From: UBA5069 sp964560495
GTDB lineage: Bacteria; Chloroflexota; Anaerolineae; Caldilineales; Caldilineaceae
Assembly (NCBI GenBank): GCA_964560495.1
Contig: CAZLMM010000009.1
Location: 1 to 64,000, forward strand
Reading direction: 5' to 3'
Length of the DNA: 64,000 nucleotides
Shown here: positions 37,201-45,395 of the stretch, piece by piece
Position numbering within the stretch: the first letter of the stretch is position 1
Layout: each line of letters opens with the position of its first letter
The notes under the pieces: model-generated
Databases searched by the model: none
Told to the model about the DNA's origin: nothing
The model's input: only the letters and a program-made list of their open reading frames with translations
Position numbers and translations under genes: made by a program

Positions 37201-37646
37201 ATACCACCATGGGCGAGCTGGTGAATCAGACGGGCGGCGGCGGCGTCATCTTGGGGCGTTTCGATGAGCCAACCTCGGTGGCGGTGGACCCCAACGACGG
37301 CAGCATCTTTGTAGCCGACGCATGGAATCGGCGCATCCAAAAGCTCGATCCCATGCTCAACGCCGTGGCCGAGTGGCCTGTGCCTGGCTGGGAGAGCAAG
37401 GACATTCAGCACAAGCCGTATGTGGCTGTGACGGCCAATGGCGACGTCTATGCCACAGACCCACAATTCTATCGGGTCTTTGTCTATGACCGCACGGGCG
37501 CCATCAAAGGCACCTTTGGCCGCTATGGCGTGGAGCCGAACCGCTTTGGCATGCCCAATGGCATTGGCGCAGATCTGACGGAGAACACAGTGGCGGTGGC
37601 CGACGCCGGCAACAACCGCGTCATGGTCTTTGTCGCCATGGAGTAA
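34269..37646 (+). CDS. TIGR03663-type membrane glycosyltransferase fused to an NHL beta-propeller
   Basis: 1125 residues. The N-terminal 620 residues form a polytopic GT-C domain of the TIGR03663 type with Asp-Glu in AMSHDESLHTLYGYYLF (near residue 55), and LVPALFGIFLVGIMYAFRRY after it. Residues about 640-810 form a soluble region. The last 300 or so carry about six NHL repeats (FNEPWGVAVDAQGNIFVADT, FGPRGLAVDLDGNLLVADTG, FDEPTSVAVDPNDGSIFVAD), a beta-propeller expected outside the membrane. The start at 34269 follows the preceding stop by seven bases with GGGGAG upstream. Family members lacking the propeller end near residue 600, so this is a fusion. Confidence 0.87.
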   Translation: MSELVLVEKQTPDKTLDRPLTGFLAANWETIAWIALVVVAAILRFYDLGTRAMSHDESLHTLYGYYLFNEGRYEHNPMMHGPFRFHMTALTYFLMGATDATSRLVPALFGIFLVGIMYAFRRYLGRTGAFVAAVLITFSPALLFHSRYIRDDIFIATWTTLWALGAFRYLETRRFRWLTFMALAMAFSFVTMENSFITGAIMGAFFVLLTLWQLMNFRVFLALSPAILTGVVSYYFHYMDQDNIAIPVLAAGAVVTLVVIIVMLVRRPGSLSFLRHCLPADLAVLMLTLVLPFTAPLLYTILTGSAEVFKESQYLTNEIVVRLAALVVFAAAASAVLAFFWFHWRTPNEEHEPGLVSFGQWAQLMAAFWVVQVLFFTTFFTNTRNGLATGIVGSLGYWLAQQGVERGSQPWYYYMFIGSIYEFLPIILTVAGVITLVRGLFFLKSWRAVETSDLPRPPASSAGRREDVSTIFVVFALFWVVGMWSGYTVAGEKMPWLLTHMALPMCVFGGWWLGRLIHGADWAQAWRSHALWLVVIAPAFIVATILLARSAPALSRSVDAVAGVMRVVLSLAAWAGLLYLVVRWGRAGGWKLAARLLAIGVLALLFVLTVRTSLTLAFVNYDMATEYLVYAHASPDVKRALAELDAISARTVGDRNIVVAYDDESSWPFSWYMREYPNAKFYGQNPTSDSMSAPVVIVGPKNRDKVRPYLERDYVKRTYRLIWWPDMDYFGLTLDRLWGALTDPAQRERIWQILMYRRHRDTADFSRFRDLTQWPARHEFDMYVRRDLASQIWDLSVTPVASGEQNPVVAVPEVDAAALAIDNAVYGDKPLLTPRAVAVGANGERVIADTGNHRIVVVDGNGQFVTAFGSFCELGRGAEGGCIDPDGSGPLQLGDGQFNEPWGVAVDAQGNIFVADTWNGRIQVFSPTGEFLRKWGYFNTTNGELGDANALFGPRGLAVDLDGNLLVADTGNKRILRYTTMGELVNQTGGGGVILGRFDEPTSVAVDPNDGSIFVADAWNRRIQKLDPMLNAVAEWPVPGWESKDIQHKPYVAVTANGDVYATDPQFYRVFVYDRTGAIKGTFGRYGVEPNRFGMPNGIGADLTENTVAVADAGNNRVMVFVAME

Positions 37647-37718
37647 TAAAGACGCCAGAATTACGCCGACAACTTGCAACTTGCAATCAGCCATTTTCAT
37701 TCGTAGTCACGGTCTGCT

Positions 37719-40700
37719 ATGCACCCGCCGACGATTCGCAACTTTTTAATTGGGCTGGGCGGCGTCGTTCTGGCGATGCTTGCGCAGTGGTTTGTCCAGG
37801 AGAGGGGCGGCGCGACGGCAATCGGCCTCTATGTTGCTGCCACGGTCTGCTTTGTCTACGCCGTGGCTGGGATTGCCTGGCCGGCTGCGCCGCCCGCCCA
37901 AAGCGTTGCCCCGGGCAGATGGCATTTGCTCGGGGTCGGCTTGATCGCGGCCGCGATTGCGCTCAGCGCGCTGGCGTTGTGGCGGATGGACGTGACCAAC
38001 CCGCGGCTTTCTGACTGGTTGATCCATCTGGCAGGCGTTGCGGCAATCGTCGTTGCGGCCATTGCGCTGGATTGGAAGCGCGTTGGTGATGACCCTGAAC
38101 GAACGCATCAGCCGGGCAACCTGAGCAACTGGGAGATCGCGATCTGGCTGGCGCTGATCGTGGGCGTCGGTCTGCTGGCGCGACTGATTCGCTTCGACGA
38201 CCTGCCTTTCGGCCTGTGGTATGACGAAGCCGAAAACGGCTTGCAGGCGTTGCGCTTTCTCGAATCGGTCGACTACTACCCCGTCTTTGTCGGCTCGATC
38301 CACGCGCCGGCCCACTACATGTACCTGATTGCGGCTGCGTTTCAGCTTTTCGACGCTTCGACCCAGGCCATCCGCTCGGTCAGCGTGGTCATGGGCGTGG
38401 GGTGCATCCTGGCCGCGTACCTGGCCGGACGCGAGCTTTTCGACCAGCGCGCTGGCCTCCTGGCTGCGCTCATGGTCGCCTTGATGCGCTGGAACATCAA
38501 CTTTAGCCGCATAGGAATGTACAACATCAGCACGCCGCTCTTCAGCCTCCTCACTGTAGGTTTCTTGCTGCGGGGATTGCGCCGGGGTAGCTTTGTGGAT
38601 TACGCGCTGGCCGGATTGAGCCTGGGGCTGGGCCTCTGTTTCTACGCTGCGTTTCAGCTCATTGTCGTCGTTGTTGGCCTCTTTCTGTTCGCCTGTGCGA
38701 TCCTGGAGCGCGGTTTCTTGCGCCGCGCGTGGCAGGGTCTGCTGATCTTTGCGCTGGCCGCTGGCTTGGTCATTGCGCCGGTGGTCATGTTTGCCTACAC
38801 CGACCCAACGACCTACTTCACCCGCACGTCGGACACATCGATCTTCAGCGACAAGACGCCAGAAGAACGATTGCCAGCCCTGTTGGAGAATGCACGCAAA
38901 CACCTGCTCATGTTCAATGTGCGTGGCGACCCCAACGGCCGGCACAATTTGCCAGGCGAACCTATGCTCGATCCCATCATGGCCGCGCTGTTCGTCTTGG
39001 GCGTCGCCGTCTGTCTGTGGCGTATTCGCCAGCCGCGCGCGCTGCTGCTGCCGCTGTGGTTGCTCATCGCCCTGTTGGGGGGCATTCTTTCGCTGGATTT
39101 CGAGGCGCCCCAGTCCTTGCGCGCCATCGGTTCGCAGCCGGCCGCGCTGCTCCTGGCCGTGGCGCCGCTCTATCTGTTGATGCGGACGTGGCAAAGTGAA
39201 GGGGGACGCTATCGCCCCAACTGGGTCTATGCGCCCGTCGCTCTTCTTCTTCTCCCGCTGGCTTCCTCCAACCTGTACACCTATTTTGTGCGTCAGGCCA
39301 ATGACTTCGCCGTGTGGAACGCCTTTTCCACGCCAGAGACCATCACAGCCAACATTCTCAATAGGCTGGACGAGAACACGACAGCCTATGTCATTTCCTA
39401 TTTCGAGGGGCACCCGACACTCAACTTCGTGGCGCGGGGCGTCAAGCCCTATCGTCGCCTGGAGACGACCGATCATCTGCCGCTGGACTGGCCGCCGGGG
39501 CAGGGTGTAGAGATCATCACCAATGCCGATAGCCGCAACCTCTTCAATGAGGCGCAGCGCTTCTATCCCCAGGGCCAGTTCGAGGAGGTGAGGCCGCCGC
39601 TGGAAGGGCCGCCTGTTATCTTCCATGCAAAGCTGACCCAGGACGACCTGGCCGCGGTTCAAGGGCTGACAGCGCACTATTTTGCGAATGAGGAGTGGCA
39701 GGGCGATCCCGTCTTTGAACGCCGCGAGGCGACAGTGAACGCCCAGTGGCCGCAAGATGCGCTCATGGAGCAGCCGTTCTCTGTGGAGTGGGAGGGTGTG
39801 CTGCGGGCGCCGGTCTATGGGCCGCATCAATTGCTGCTGAGCGCGCCCGGCTACGCCGAGTTGTACATCGGCGAGACCCTGGCGTTTTCGGGCACGGGCG
39901 AGCTGGAAACGGCGCTCTCCCTGGCGAAAGGCAACCACAACATCCGCCTGCGGGCCGTAGGCGGTGAAGGTCCCGTGAATCTCCGTTGGCGCACCCCTGA
40001 CCGAGATACGGAGATCATTCCCCCTACCGCGCTCTACGTCGAGCCGGTCGCGGCCAATGGGTTGCTGGCGCGCTACTTTCCCAATGGCGAGTGGCGCGCG
40101 CCAGAGACCCTGGCCGAGATCAACCCTGAACTCAGCCTTTACTTCCATGTGATCCCCTTGCCCCGGCCCTATACCGTGGAATGGACTGGCAAGATTGCCA
40201 TCCCCGTTACTGGAGGCTATCGTTTTGGGCTGGAATCCATCGACGAGTCGCGCTTGTTCATCGACGGCGAGCCGGTTGTGGCCGCAACCGAACCAAATCG
40301 CTACGAGGAAAACAGCATTGCCCTGGAAGAGGGCCTCCACGACATCCGCATTGAGTATGTAGACCGCACCGACCATAGCCACATCAACTTTTATTGGACG
40401 CCGCCTGGCGGCGAACGCCAGATCGTGCCGGCCGCAGCCCTGTTTCCACCCCAGGGCAGCTATGAGCGGGTGACTCTGCCCGCATTGGCCAGCGTCGCCA
40501 TCCAGCCTGCGACCAGCCAGGCGGATGAAACGCCTTCCGGCAATGTCAGCGGGGTGACGGCCAACGCCGCCAGCGAAGTGGTGTACACGGGACTGGCGCA
40601 GCCGGTCGGCGTTGCGATGGGCATTGATGGCCGCGTTTATGTGGCCGATACCGGCAACCGTCGCGTCCTTGTTCTGGAATCCGATGGCTCGCAGCTCGCC

Positions 40701-41360
40701 GCGATCGAGGGTGGCGAGGGCGAGTTCGTGGAGCCCTTTGATTTGGCGGTGGATGGCCAGGGGCAATTGTACGTCCTGGACGCCGGCGCAGGCGTCATCT
40801 CCGTTTTCGATGCCAACGGCGGTTTTGTGCGCAGCCTGCCCATAGACATGACCTATGTCAGCCGCTCGCGTGGCCTCTTCGTCGATGACCAAGGGCGCAT
40901 TTGGATTGCCAACACGCCGGGCGGTCGCGTCGTCGGTTTCGACCCAGAGGGGGCGCTCATCGCCGACTATCCCGCCTGGCAGGGCGGCGGCGCCCAACCT
41001 GTGGATGTGGCCGTGACGCCCGACGGCTCCATCTACGTGACCGACGCTGGGCTGCACAAGCTGATCCAGTTGGGGCCGGGCGGGCAACGTTTGTTCTCGT
41101 GGGACATTCCCGTGGCGAACACTATGGAGGGGTCCCATCTGGCGCTGGGATTGGACGGCAACCTCTACATGACCGAGCCGGAGGCGGCCCAGGTGGTGCG
41201 TCTGGAGATGGAAAACGGCGCGCTGGTGCGCTGGCCTGTTCCGCCTGGCCCGGGCCAGGTCAAGGCCGTCGGGCTGGGCGTGGATGACGTTGGGCGCATC
41301 TGGCTGGCGGATCGCCAGAATGGGACGGTGCTCGTCCTTACCCCAGAGGAGACGCCGTGA
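37719..41360 (+). CDS. GT39 membrane glycosyltransferase fused to two PA14 domains and an NHL propeller
   Basis: 1213 residues. N-terminal extra membrane segments (1-130), then a GT39 domain with Asp-Glu in LWYDEAENGLQALRF (near residue 168), about 12 membrane segments to residue 520. Two PA14-like domains start near 642 (LTAHYFANEEWQGDPVFE) and 780 (LLARYFPNGEWRAPETLAE), typical carbohydrate-binding beta-sandwiches. From about 954 NHL repeats follow (LAQPVGVAMGIDGRVYVADT, VEPFDLAVDGQGQLYVLDAG). The last codons overlap the GTG of the M23 peptidase gene. The design joins a membrane sugar transferase to two kinds of extracellular recognition module. Confidence 0.87.
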   Translation: MHPPTIRNFLIGLGGVVLAMLAQWFVQERGGATAIGLYVAATVCFVYAVAGIAWPAAPPAQSVAPGRWHLLGVGLIAAAIALSALALWRMDVTNPRLSDWLIHLAGVAAIVVAAIALDWKRVGDDPERTHQPGNLSNWEIAIWLALIVGVGLLARLIRFDDLPFGLWYDEAENGLQALRFLESVDYYPVFVGSIHAPAHYMYLIAAAFQLFDASTQAIRSVSVVMGVGCILAAYLAGRELFDQRAGLLAALMVALMRWNINFSRIGMYNISTPLFSLLTVGFLLRGLRRGSFVDYALAGLSLGLGLCFYAAFQLIVVVVGLFLFACAILERGFLRRAWQGLLIFALAAGLVIAPVVMFAYTDPTTYFTRTSDTSIFSDKTPEERLPALLENARKHLLMFNVRGDPNGRHNLPGEPMLDPIMAALFVLGVAVCLWRIRQPRALLLPLWLLIALLGGILSLDFEAPQSLRAIGSQPAALLLAVAPLYLLMRTWQSEGGRYRPNWVYAPVALLLLPLASSNLYTYFVRQANDFAVWNAFSTPETITANILNRLDENTTAYVISYFEGHPTLNFVARGVKPYRRLETTDHLPLDWPPGQGVEIITNADSRNLFNEAQRFYPQGQFEEVRPPLEGPPVIFHAKLTQDDLAAVQGLTAHYFANEEWQGDPVFERREATVNAQWPQDALMEQPFSVEWEGVLRAPVYGPHQLLLSAPGYAELYIGETLAFSGTGELETALSLAKGNHNIRLRAVGGEGPVNLRWRTPDRDTEIIPPTALYVEPVAANGLLARYFPNGEWRAPETLAEINPELSLYFHVIPLPRPYTVEWTGKIAIPVTGGYRFGLESIDESRLFIDGEPVVAATEPNRYEENSIALEEGLHDIRIEYVDRTDHSHINFYWTPPGGERQIVPAAALFPPQGSYERVTLPALASVAIQPATSQADETPSGNVSGVTANAASEVVYTGLAQPVGVAMGIDGRVYVADTGNRRVLVLESDGSQLAAIEGGEGEFVEPFDLAVDGQGQLYVLDAGAGVISVFDANGGFVRSLPIDMTYVSRSRGLFVDDQGRIWIANTPGGRVVGFDPEGALIADYPAWQGGGAQPVDVAVTPDGSIYVTDAGLHKLIQLGPGGQRLFSWDIPVANTMEGSHLALGLDGNLYMTEPEAAQVVRLEMENGALVRWPVPPGPGQVKAVGLGVDDVGRIWLADRQNGTVLVLTPEETP

Positions 41361-42520
41361 AGCCCATCGCCGTAGGTGCGATTCGCAATCGCACAGGCCG
41401 ATCCGTAGGTGCGATTTTCAATCGTACGCTCGTGGTCATCCAGTCCGTGCGGTTGCGAGCTATACCTGCGATTCTTGCGATTTCGCTGCTCATCTGGCTG
41501 CCGTTCACCGGAGCGACGTTCGTCCGGGCGCAGCAGCCTTCACCGACTGTCACTCTGGTGATCACCACGCCCACGCCGCAACATCTCGTTCTGCCCACAC
41601 CGACGCCAAAGCCAGTCGCCACCCTTGCGCCGGAAGTCGCTCCGTCGCAGGCGCACAACGCAACGCCTGAGGATTACACCGTCCAGCCAGGCGATACGTT
41701 GCTTTCCGTGGCGCTGGAGATGGGCGTCGATCTGGAGGACATGGGTTGTGTGGTGCGACCAGATTTCCGCTATGATCAGCCCCTGGTCATTGGCGATGTG
41801 TTGGAGCCGCTGCCTGGGTCTGTGATCTGTCACCAGGCTGCGGAGGACGAATCGCTTGCGAGCATCGCCGGTCAATATGGCGTTGATCCAGCAAGCATCA
41901 TTGCGCTGCCCTGGAATCGGCTGAACAAGTCGTTAGCCCCAACTGCTGTGTTGTCAACAGGTCGTTTCGTGCGCGTCCCACTGACGCTGGCGCGCGGCCA
42001 AGACTTGCCGGCGGTCATTGACCAACCGACGGATGGCCGTTTTTTGACCTGGATGCTGACCCAGCCGGTCAATGCGGCGCCTCAGGCTGGTTTTGGCGTG
42101 GGCGGAGTCCGCCGTCCGCAGGACATTGCGCCGGTGGCAGCGGATTGGCCCTATGGCAGTGGAAATTTCACCTGGCCCACCTACGGCTGGTTGACGCAGG
42201 GCTATCGCCGGGATCATCGAGCCGTTGACATTGCGGCGCCGGTGGGGTCGCCTGTCACTGCGGCAGACCGAGGAGTGGTGATCCGCGCTGGCTGGAACAA
42301 CCAGGGCTACGGCAACTTCGTGGTCATCGACCACAACATCGACTACATTACGCTTTACGCCCATCTGGACACGATCTTCGTGGATGTGGGCGATGTGGTG
42401 GGGCAGGGGCAGGTGCTGGGTACGGTCGGTTCCACCGGCAACAGCACAGGGCCGCATCTGCACTTCGAGATACGCGACTTCGGGCGCTTGATCAACCCGA
42501 TGGAACTGCTGGCGCGTTAG
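41357..42520 (+). CDS. LysM and M23 metallopeptidase, exported
   Basis: 387 residues as read from the GTG at 41357, which overlaps the previous stop (GTGA). The first 25 residues derive from a palindromic repeat, and the real signal peptide seems to be the hydrophobic stretch AIPAILAISLLIWLPF near 35-50, so a GTG at 41432 is an alternative start. After a Pro/Thr-rich linker comes a LysM domain (YTVQPGDTLLSVALEMGVDL) and a second degenerate one. The C-terminal M23 domain carries HRAVDIAAPVGSPV and HLHFEIRD, the zinc ligands. It should cleave peptidoglycan peptides, or regulate amidases. Confidence 0.88.
   Translation: MKPIAVGAIRNRTGRSVGAIFNRTLVVIQSVRLRAIPAILAISLLIWLPFTGATFVRAQQPSPTVTLVITTPTPQHLVLPTPTPKPVATLAPEVAPSQAHNATPEDYTVQPGDTLLSVALEMGVDLEDMGCVVRPDFRYDQPLVIGDVLEPLPGSVICHQAAEDESLASIAGQYGVDPASIIALPWNRLNKSLAPTAVLSTGRFVRVPLTLARGQDLPAVIDQPTDGRFLTWMLTQPVNAAPQAGFGVGGVRRPQDIAPVAADWPYGSGNFTWPTYGWLTQGYRRDHRAVDIAAPVGSPVTAADRGVVIRAGWNNQGYGNFVVIDHNIDYITLYAHLDTIFVDVGDVVGQGQVLGTVGSTGNSTGPHLHFEIRDFGRLINPMELLAR
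41370..41430. repeat. Tandem palindromic repeats inside the M23 peptidase 5' end
   Basis: GTGCGATT-CGC-AATCGCAC (41376-41394) is a perfect 8-3-8 palindrome, and GTGCGATT-TTC-AATCGTAC (41409-41427) is a near copy 33 bases on; both are preceded by CCGTAG. They fall within the first 25 codons of the M23 gene as read from the GTG at 41357. Confidence 0.7.
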
Positions 42521-42537
42521 TAAGGGATCACAGTTGC

Positions 42538-44547
42538 ATGCGACTCATCACACTTCTTCTTGCCATCGTGTGCGGTCTCTATGGCATCGTCACGAACGAG
42601 TACTTGTGGGCGCTGGTCTGCGCTGGCCTTGTCTTCCTGACCTTCACCGAGTTCTTTTCTTCTTCCATCCAGGCTGACCTGGCCCGCGCCGGGCGCTGGG
42701 GGCGTTCGTTTTTTGCCAGCGGTTGGGGGCTGTTCCTCATCGCTGCGTTGGTCTTTTCTGGCTTTGCGACCTGGCAGAGCCGCCAAAACGAACTAAGCCG
42801 CACGACTGTTTGGTTTTGGCTCATCAGCCTGGTGCTGATTGTGGCTGCCGGCCTGGCGCACGATCTGGAAGGCCGCGCCAGGCGTCGAGCCAGCCTGGCG
42901 GATCAAAACGGAACCCCACCGTCGCTTTCAACTGCCACAACGCAGCGATGGAGGCTGCTGGACTGGGCGCTCGTGGGGCTGACCGTGGTGGTTGCGGCTG
43001 TGTTGCGCATCTACAACATGAATGAGTTCCTTCCACCTATGCACGGCGACGAAGGGGAGATGGGGTTGCGCGCGCTGCTGGCGCTTCATGGCCCAGCGGC
43101 AGGCGTTTCTGATCGGATTCTGCCCTTTTTTGGGGGCAGCTTCCTGGATCACCCTACATTGTTTCATTACCTGCAGGCTGGTGCCCTGGCTCTCTTTGGC
43201 GAGAGCATCTGGGGGCTGCGTATGCTTTCGGTCATCGCCGGAGTCTTGTGCGTCCCGGCCATCTATGGCATTGGCTGGGTCGGGTGGGGACGCATCGCAG
43301 CCTTCATTGCCGCCTGGCTGATGGCGGTAAGTCATTTGTTCATCCAGTTCAGCCGTATTGCGCTCAACAACATCGAAACCGTGTTGTTGACCATTGTGGT
43401 GGTCTGGCTCATGGCGTTGGGACGCAGGAAAACCCGTCTTCGGGCCGATGGCGCGCCCGTGGAACCGGAACAGCGACAGACGCCCATTCTGTGGTTTGCC
43501 CTGGCCGGTCTGGCTGCTGGTGTAAGCCAATATTTCTACTACGGCTCTCGCCTGATTCCCGTCCTCATGGTTGTGTTCGTGATCTTCCTTTGGTTCGAGC
43601 GACGCATCACGATACGCCAGGTCATTGTCATGGGATTGGCCTTTCTGGTCGCCTATCTGCCTCTGGCCGAGTTTTACACGCGCCACTTTGCGGCGTTCGT
43701 CAATCGCACACGCGGCGTCTCCGTTTTCAGCCAGGAGGGAATCCAGCATGCGCTTGGCGCGAACGCCATGTGGCCGCGCGATCTGGTCGAACTCCTCCGT
43801 CATCAGGTGGAAATCAACCTGAGCATGTTCGTCCATGGGGGAGATGCTTCAGCCTTCTATTTCCGCGACATCGCAATGTTCGACCCGATTACCGCCCTGC
43901 TCTTCTGGCTGGGGATCGGAGTCGTGTTGGCCCGGCTGCGTCGCTACGATGACTATTCGGTCTTTGTCTGGTTTTTTCTGGGAGTGCTCCTGGCCGGGGT
44001 GCTCACCAATGATCCGCCCAACGCCCCGCGTCTGATCGTTGCAGCGCCGGCGGTCTTTGTGATTGCCGGCGTCTTCTGTCAGCGCGTCGTCGATCTGCTG
44101 AACCAGAGCGAAGTCAAACCCGCGCCGGCGGCTGTGGCGGTGAGCGGCGTCATCATTGCGGCAACCACGCTCTACCTCAACTACAACACGTATTTTGTCA
44201 CCTATGCAAAGCTGACGCCAAACCAGATTCCTATCTCAGTGGCAAATGAGATGGCTACCTATGCCGATGATTACAGAGCGTTTCTGATAGGCGCGCCAAA
44301 CCTCTACGCCGGTTACTCGACGCTGGCGTTTATCGCCGGCGCTGCGGAGCGGCATGATGCAGAGAATGTTGAGCAGATTGCACAGATGCAGGAACAGGCC
44401 GGGGATGATAAGGGACTTCTGGTGATTGCGCTTCCCCATCGCCTGGCAGACCTGGAAGCAGTGCGCCAACGCTTCCCCGACGGCGAATGGCAAAATCACG
44501 TCGATGCTGTAGGGCGGCCCTTGTTCACCAGCTACCGGACGCCATAG
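42538..44547 (+). CDS. GT39-like membrane glycosyltransferase
   Basis: 669 residues with about 14 membrane segments. Two or three extra N-terminal segments (1-110) precede a GT39 domain whose first loop has MHGDEGEMGLRALLAL (Asp-Glu near residue 169) and FLDHPTLFHYLQAGALALFG. The soluble end (about 560-669) is short. AAGGGA lies before the ATG, 17 bases after the M23 gene. It is the last gene of the plus-strand envelope cluster and converges with the minus-strand pyrK-like gene eight bases beyond its stop. Donor and acceptor are unknown. Confidence 0.88.
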   Translation: MRLITLLLAIVCGLYGIVTNEYLWALVCAGLVFLTFTEFFSSSIQADLARAGRWGRSFFASGWGLFLIAALVFSGFATWQSRQNELSRTTVWFWLISLVLIVAAGLAHDLEGRARRRASLADQNGTPPSLSTATTQRWRLLDWALVGLTVVVAAVLRIYNMNEFLPPMHGDEGEMGLRALLALHGPAAGVSDRILPFFGGSFLDHPTLFHYLQAGALALFGESIWGLRMLSVIAGVLCVPAIYGIGWVGWGRIAAFIAAWLMAVSHLFIQFSRIALNNIETVLLTIVVVWLMALGRRKTRLRADGAPVEPEQRQTPILWFALAGLAAGVSQYFYYGSRLIPVLMVVFVIFLWFERRITIRQVIVMGLAFLVAYLPLAEFYTRHFAAFVNRTRGVSVFSQEGIQHALGANAMWPRDLVELLRHQVEINLSMFVHGGDASAFYFRDIAMFDPITALLFWLGIGVVLARLRRYDDYSVFVWFFLGVLLAGVLTNDPPNAPRLIVAAPAVFVIAGVFCQRVVDLLNQSEVKPAPAAVAVSGVIIAATTLYLNYNTYFVTYAKLTPNQIPISVANEMATYADDYRAFLIGAPNLYAGYSTLAFIAGAAERHDAENVEQIAQMQEQAGDDKGLLVIALPHRLADLEAVRQRFPDGEWQNHVDAVGRPLFTSYRTP

Positions 44548-44555
44548 CGGATGGC

Positions 44556-45395
44556 TTAATTCGCCAATCTGCGTAAATCCATCACTGGCCCATGGATGCA
44601 CGCGCGGGTGTGGCCGCCCTTACCCAGCAGAACGATGCAGGCCAGACAGCCGCCCCAGCCGCACGCGTAGTCCGCCTCCACGAGCATCTGAGCGTACCCT
44701 TCATCCAGCCGAAACCGCGTCTGGCGCACACACATCGCCAGTTCAGCGAAGCGAGATGTTGGCAGTGCAGCGCACACCTGATCCGCCCAGGGCAAGAGCC
44801 GCGCCAACGCAGCTTGCCATTCGTCGTCCTTCCCGACGGGCTGCACCTCCACCGCCAGCGGCAGCCGGGCAGTGAGCGCAGCGCGCATTTGCGTATTCTC
44901 CTGCGCCTGTGTGCTGTTTTCGCTGAGTAAAAGAGTCACGCGCCCACCGCGGTCGAGCATCTGGTCGGTGAGAGGCAGCAACGGCAGCGCACGCCCATGA
45001 TCGGTGATCAGCAGCAGGGTGCGGCTGTGGGCGTCGAGACTGAAGCCATGACCAAAGGGGCCGAGGAGGTGCACACCGGCGCCAGCAGGCAGGTGTTGCA
45101 GCCAGGCGGCGCCGGGGTCGTCGCGCCCGGGCAGCAAGAACTCGCAGTTGGTCAGCGCTCCATCCGCCAGGGCGCGACCCTGGACGAGAAACAAAGGGCG
45201 GCGTAGATAGATGCTCCCAGGTGTCGTCGGGTCGTCCCAACAGCGCGCCATGAGCAGGCGACCGGCCAGCCCTTCAGCGCCGATGGCCGCGGGCAAGGTG
45301 AGCGTGATGGTGGGCCAGGGGGACTCTGGCGCGCTAACGGCAGCGACTACGCCAGTCCATGAGCCGTCGTTGTGGAGAGTGGGAATGGCCGTCAT
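44556..45395 (-). CDS. pyrK: PyrK-like iron-sulfur flavoprotein (dihydroorotate dehydrogenase electron-transfer type)
   Basis: 279 residues. The family carries electrons from PyrD (class 1B) to NAD through FAD and a [2Fe-2S] cluster. The cluster motif CGWGGCLACIVLLGKGG with a final Cys in ACIHGPVMDL matches PyrK, and RRPLFLVQG fits the FAD-binding RRP motif. The usual glycine-rich NAD-binding stretch is replaced by DHGRALPLLPLTD, so pyridine-nucleotide binding may be changed. The ATG at 45395 overlaps the previous gene's stop (ATGA); the upstream extension of the frame is an out-of-frame shadow. No pyrD is adjacent. The symbol reflects family, not proven partner. Confidence 0.75.
   Translation of the reverse strand: MTAIPTLHNDGSWTGVVAAVSAPESPWPTITLTLPAAIGAEGLAGRLLMARCWDDPTTPGSIYLRRPLFLVQGRALADGALTNCEFLLPGRDDPGAAWLQHLPAGAGVHLLGPFGHGFSLDAHSRTLLLITDHGRALPLLPLTDQMLDRGGRVTLLLSENSTQAQENTQMRAALTARLPLAVEVQPVGKDDEWQAALARLLPWADQVCAALPTSRFAELAMCVRQTRFRLDEGYAQMLVEADYACGWGGCLACIVLLGKGGHTRACIHGPVMDLRRLAN

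Noticed and set aside
35451..37700. A 749-codon minus-strand frame opposite the TIGR03663-NHL gene
   Set aside because: It is the antisense of clear NHL repeats and membrane segments and shows no recognisable domain.
37746..41138. An open frame of over 1100 codons on the minus strand opposite the GT39-PA14-NHL gene
   Set aside because: It has charged, low-complexity composition with no family motif and exactly mirrors a well-supported gene; open antisense frames are expected in GC-rich coding DNA.
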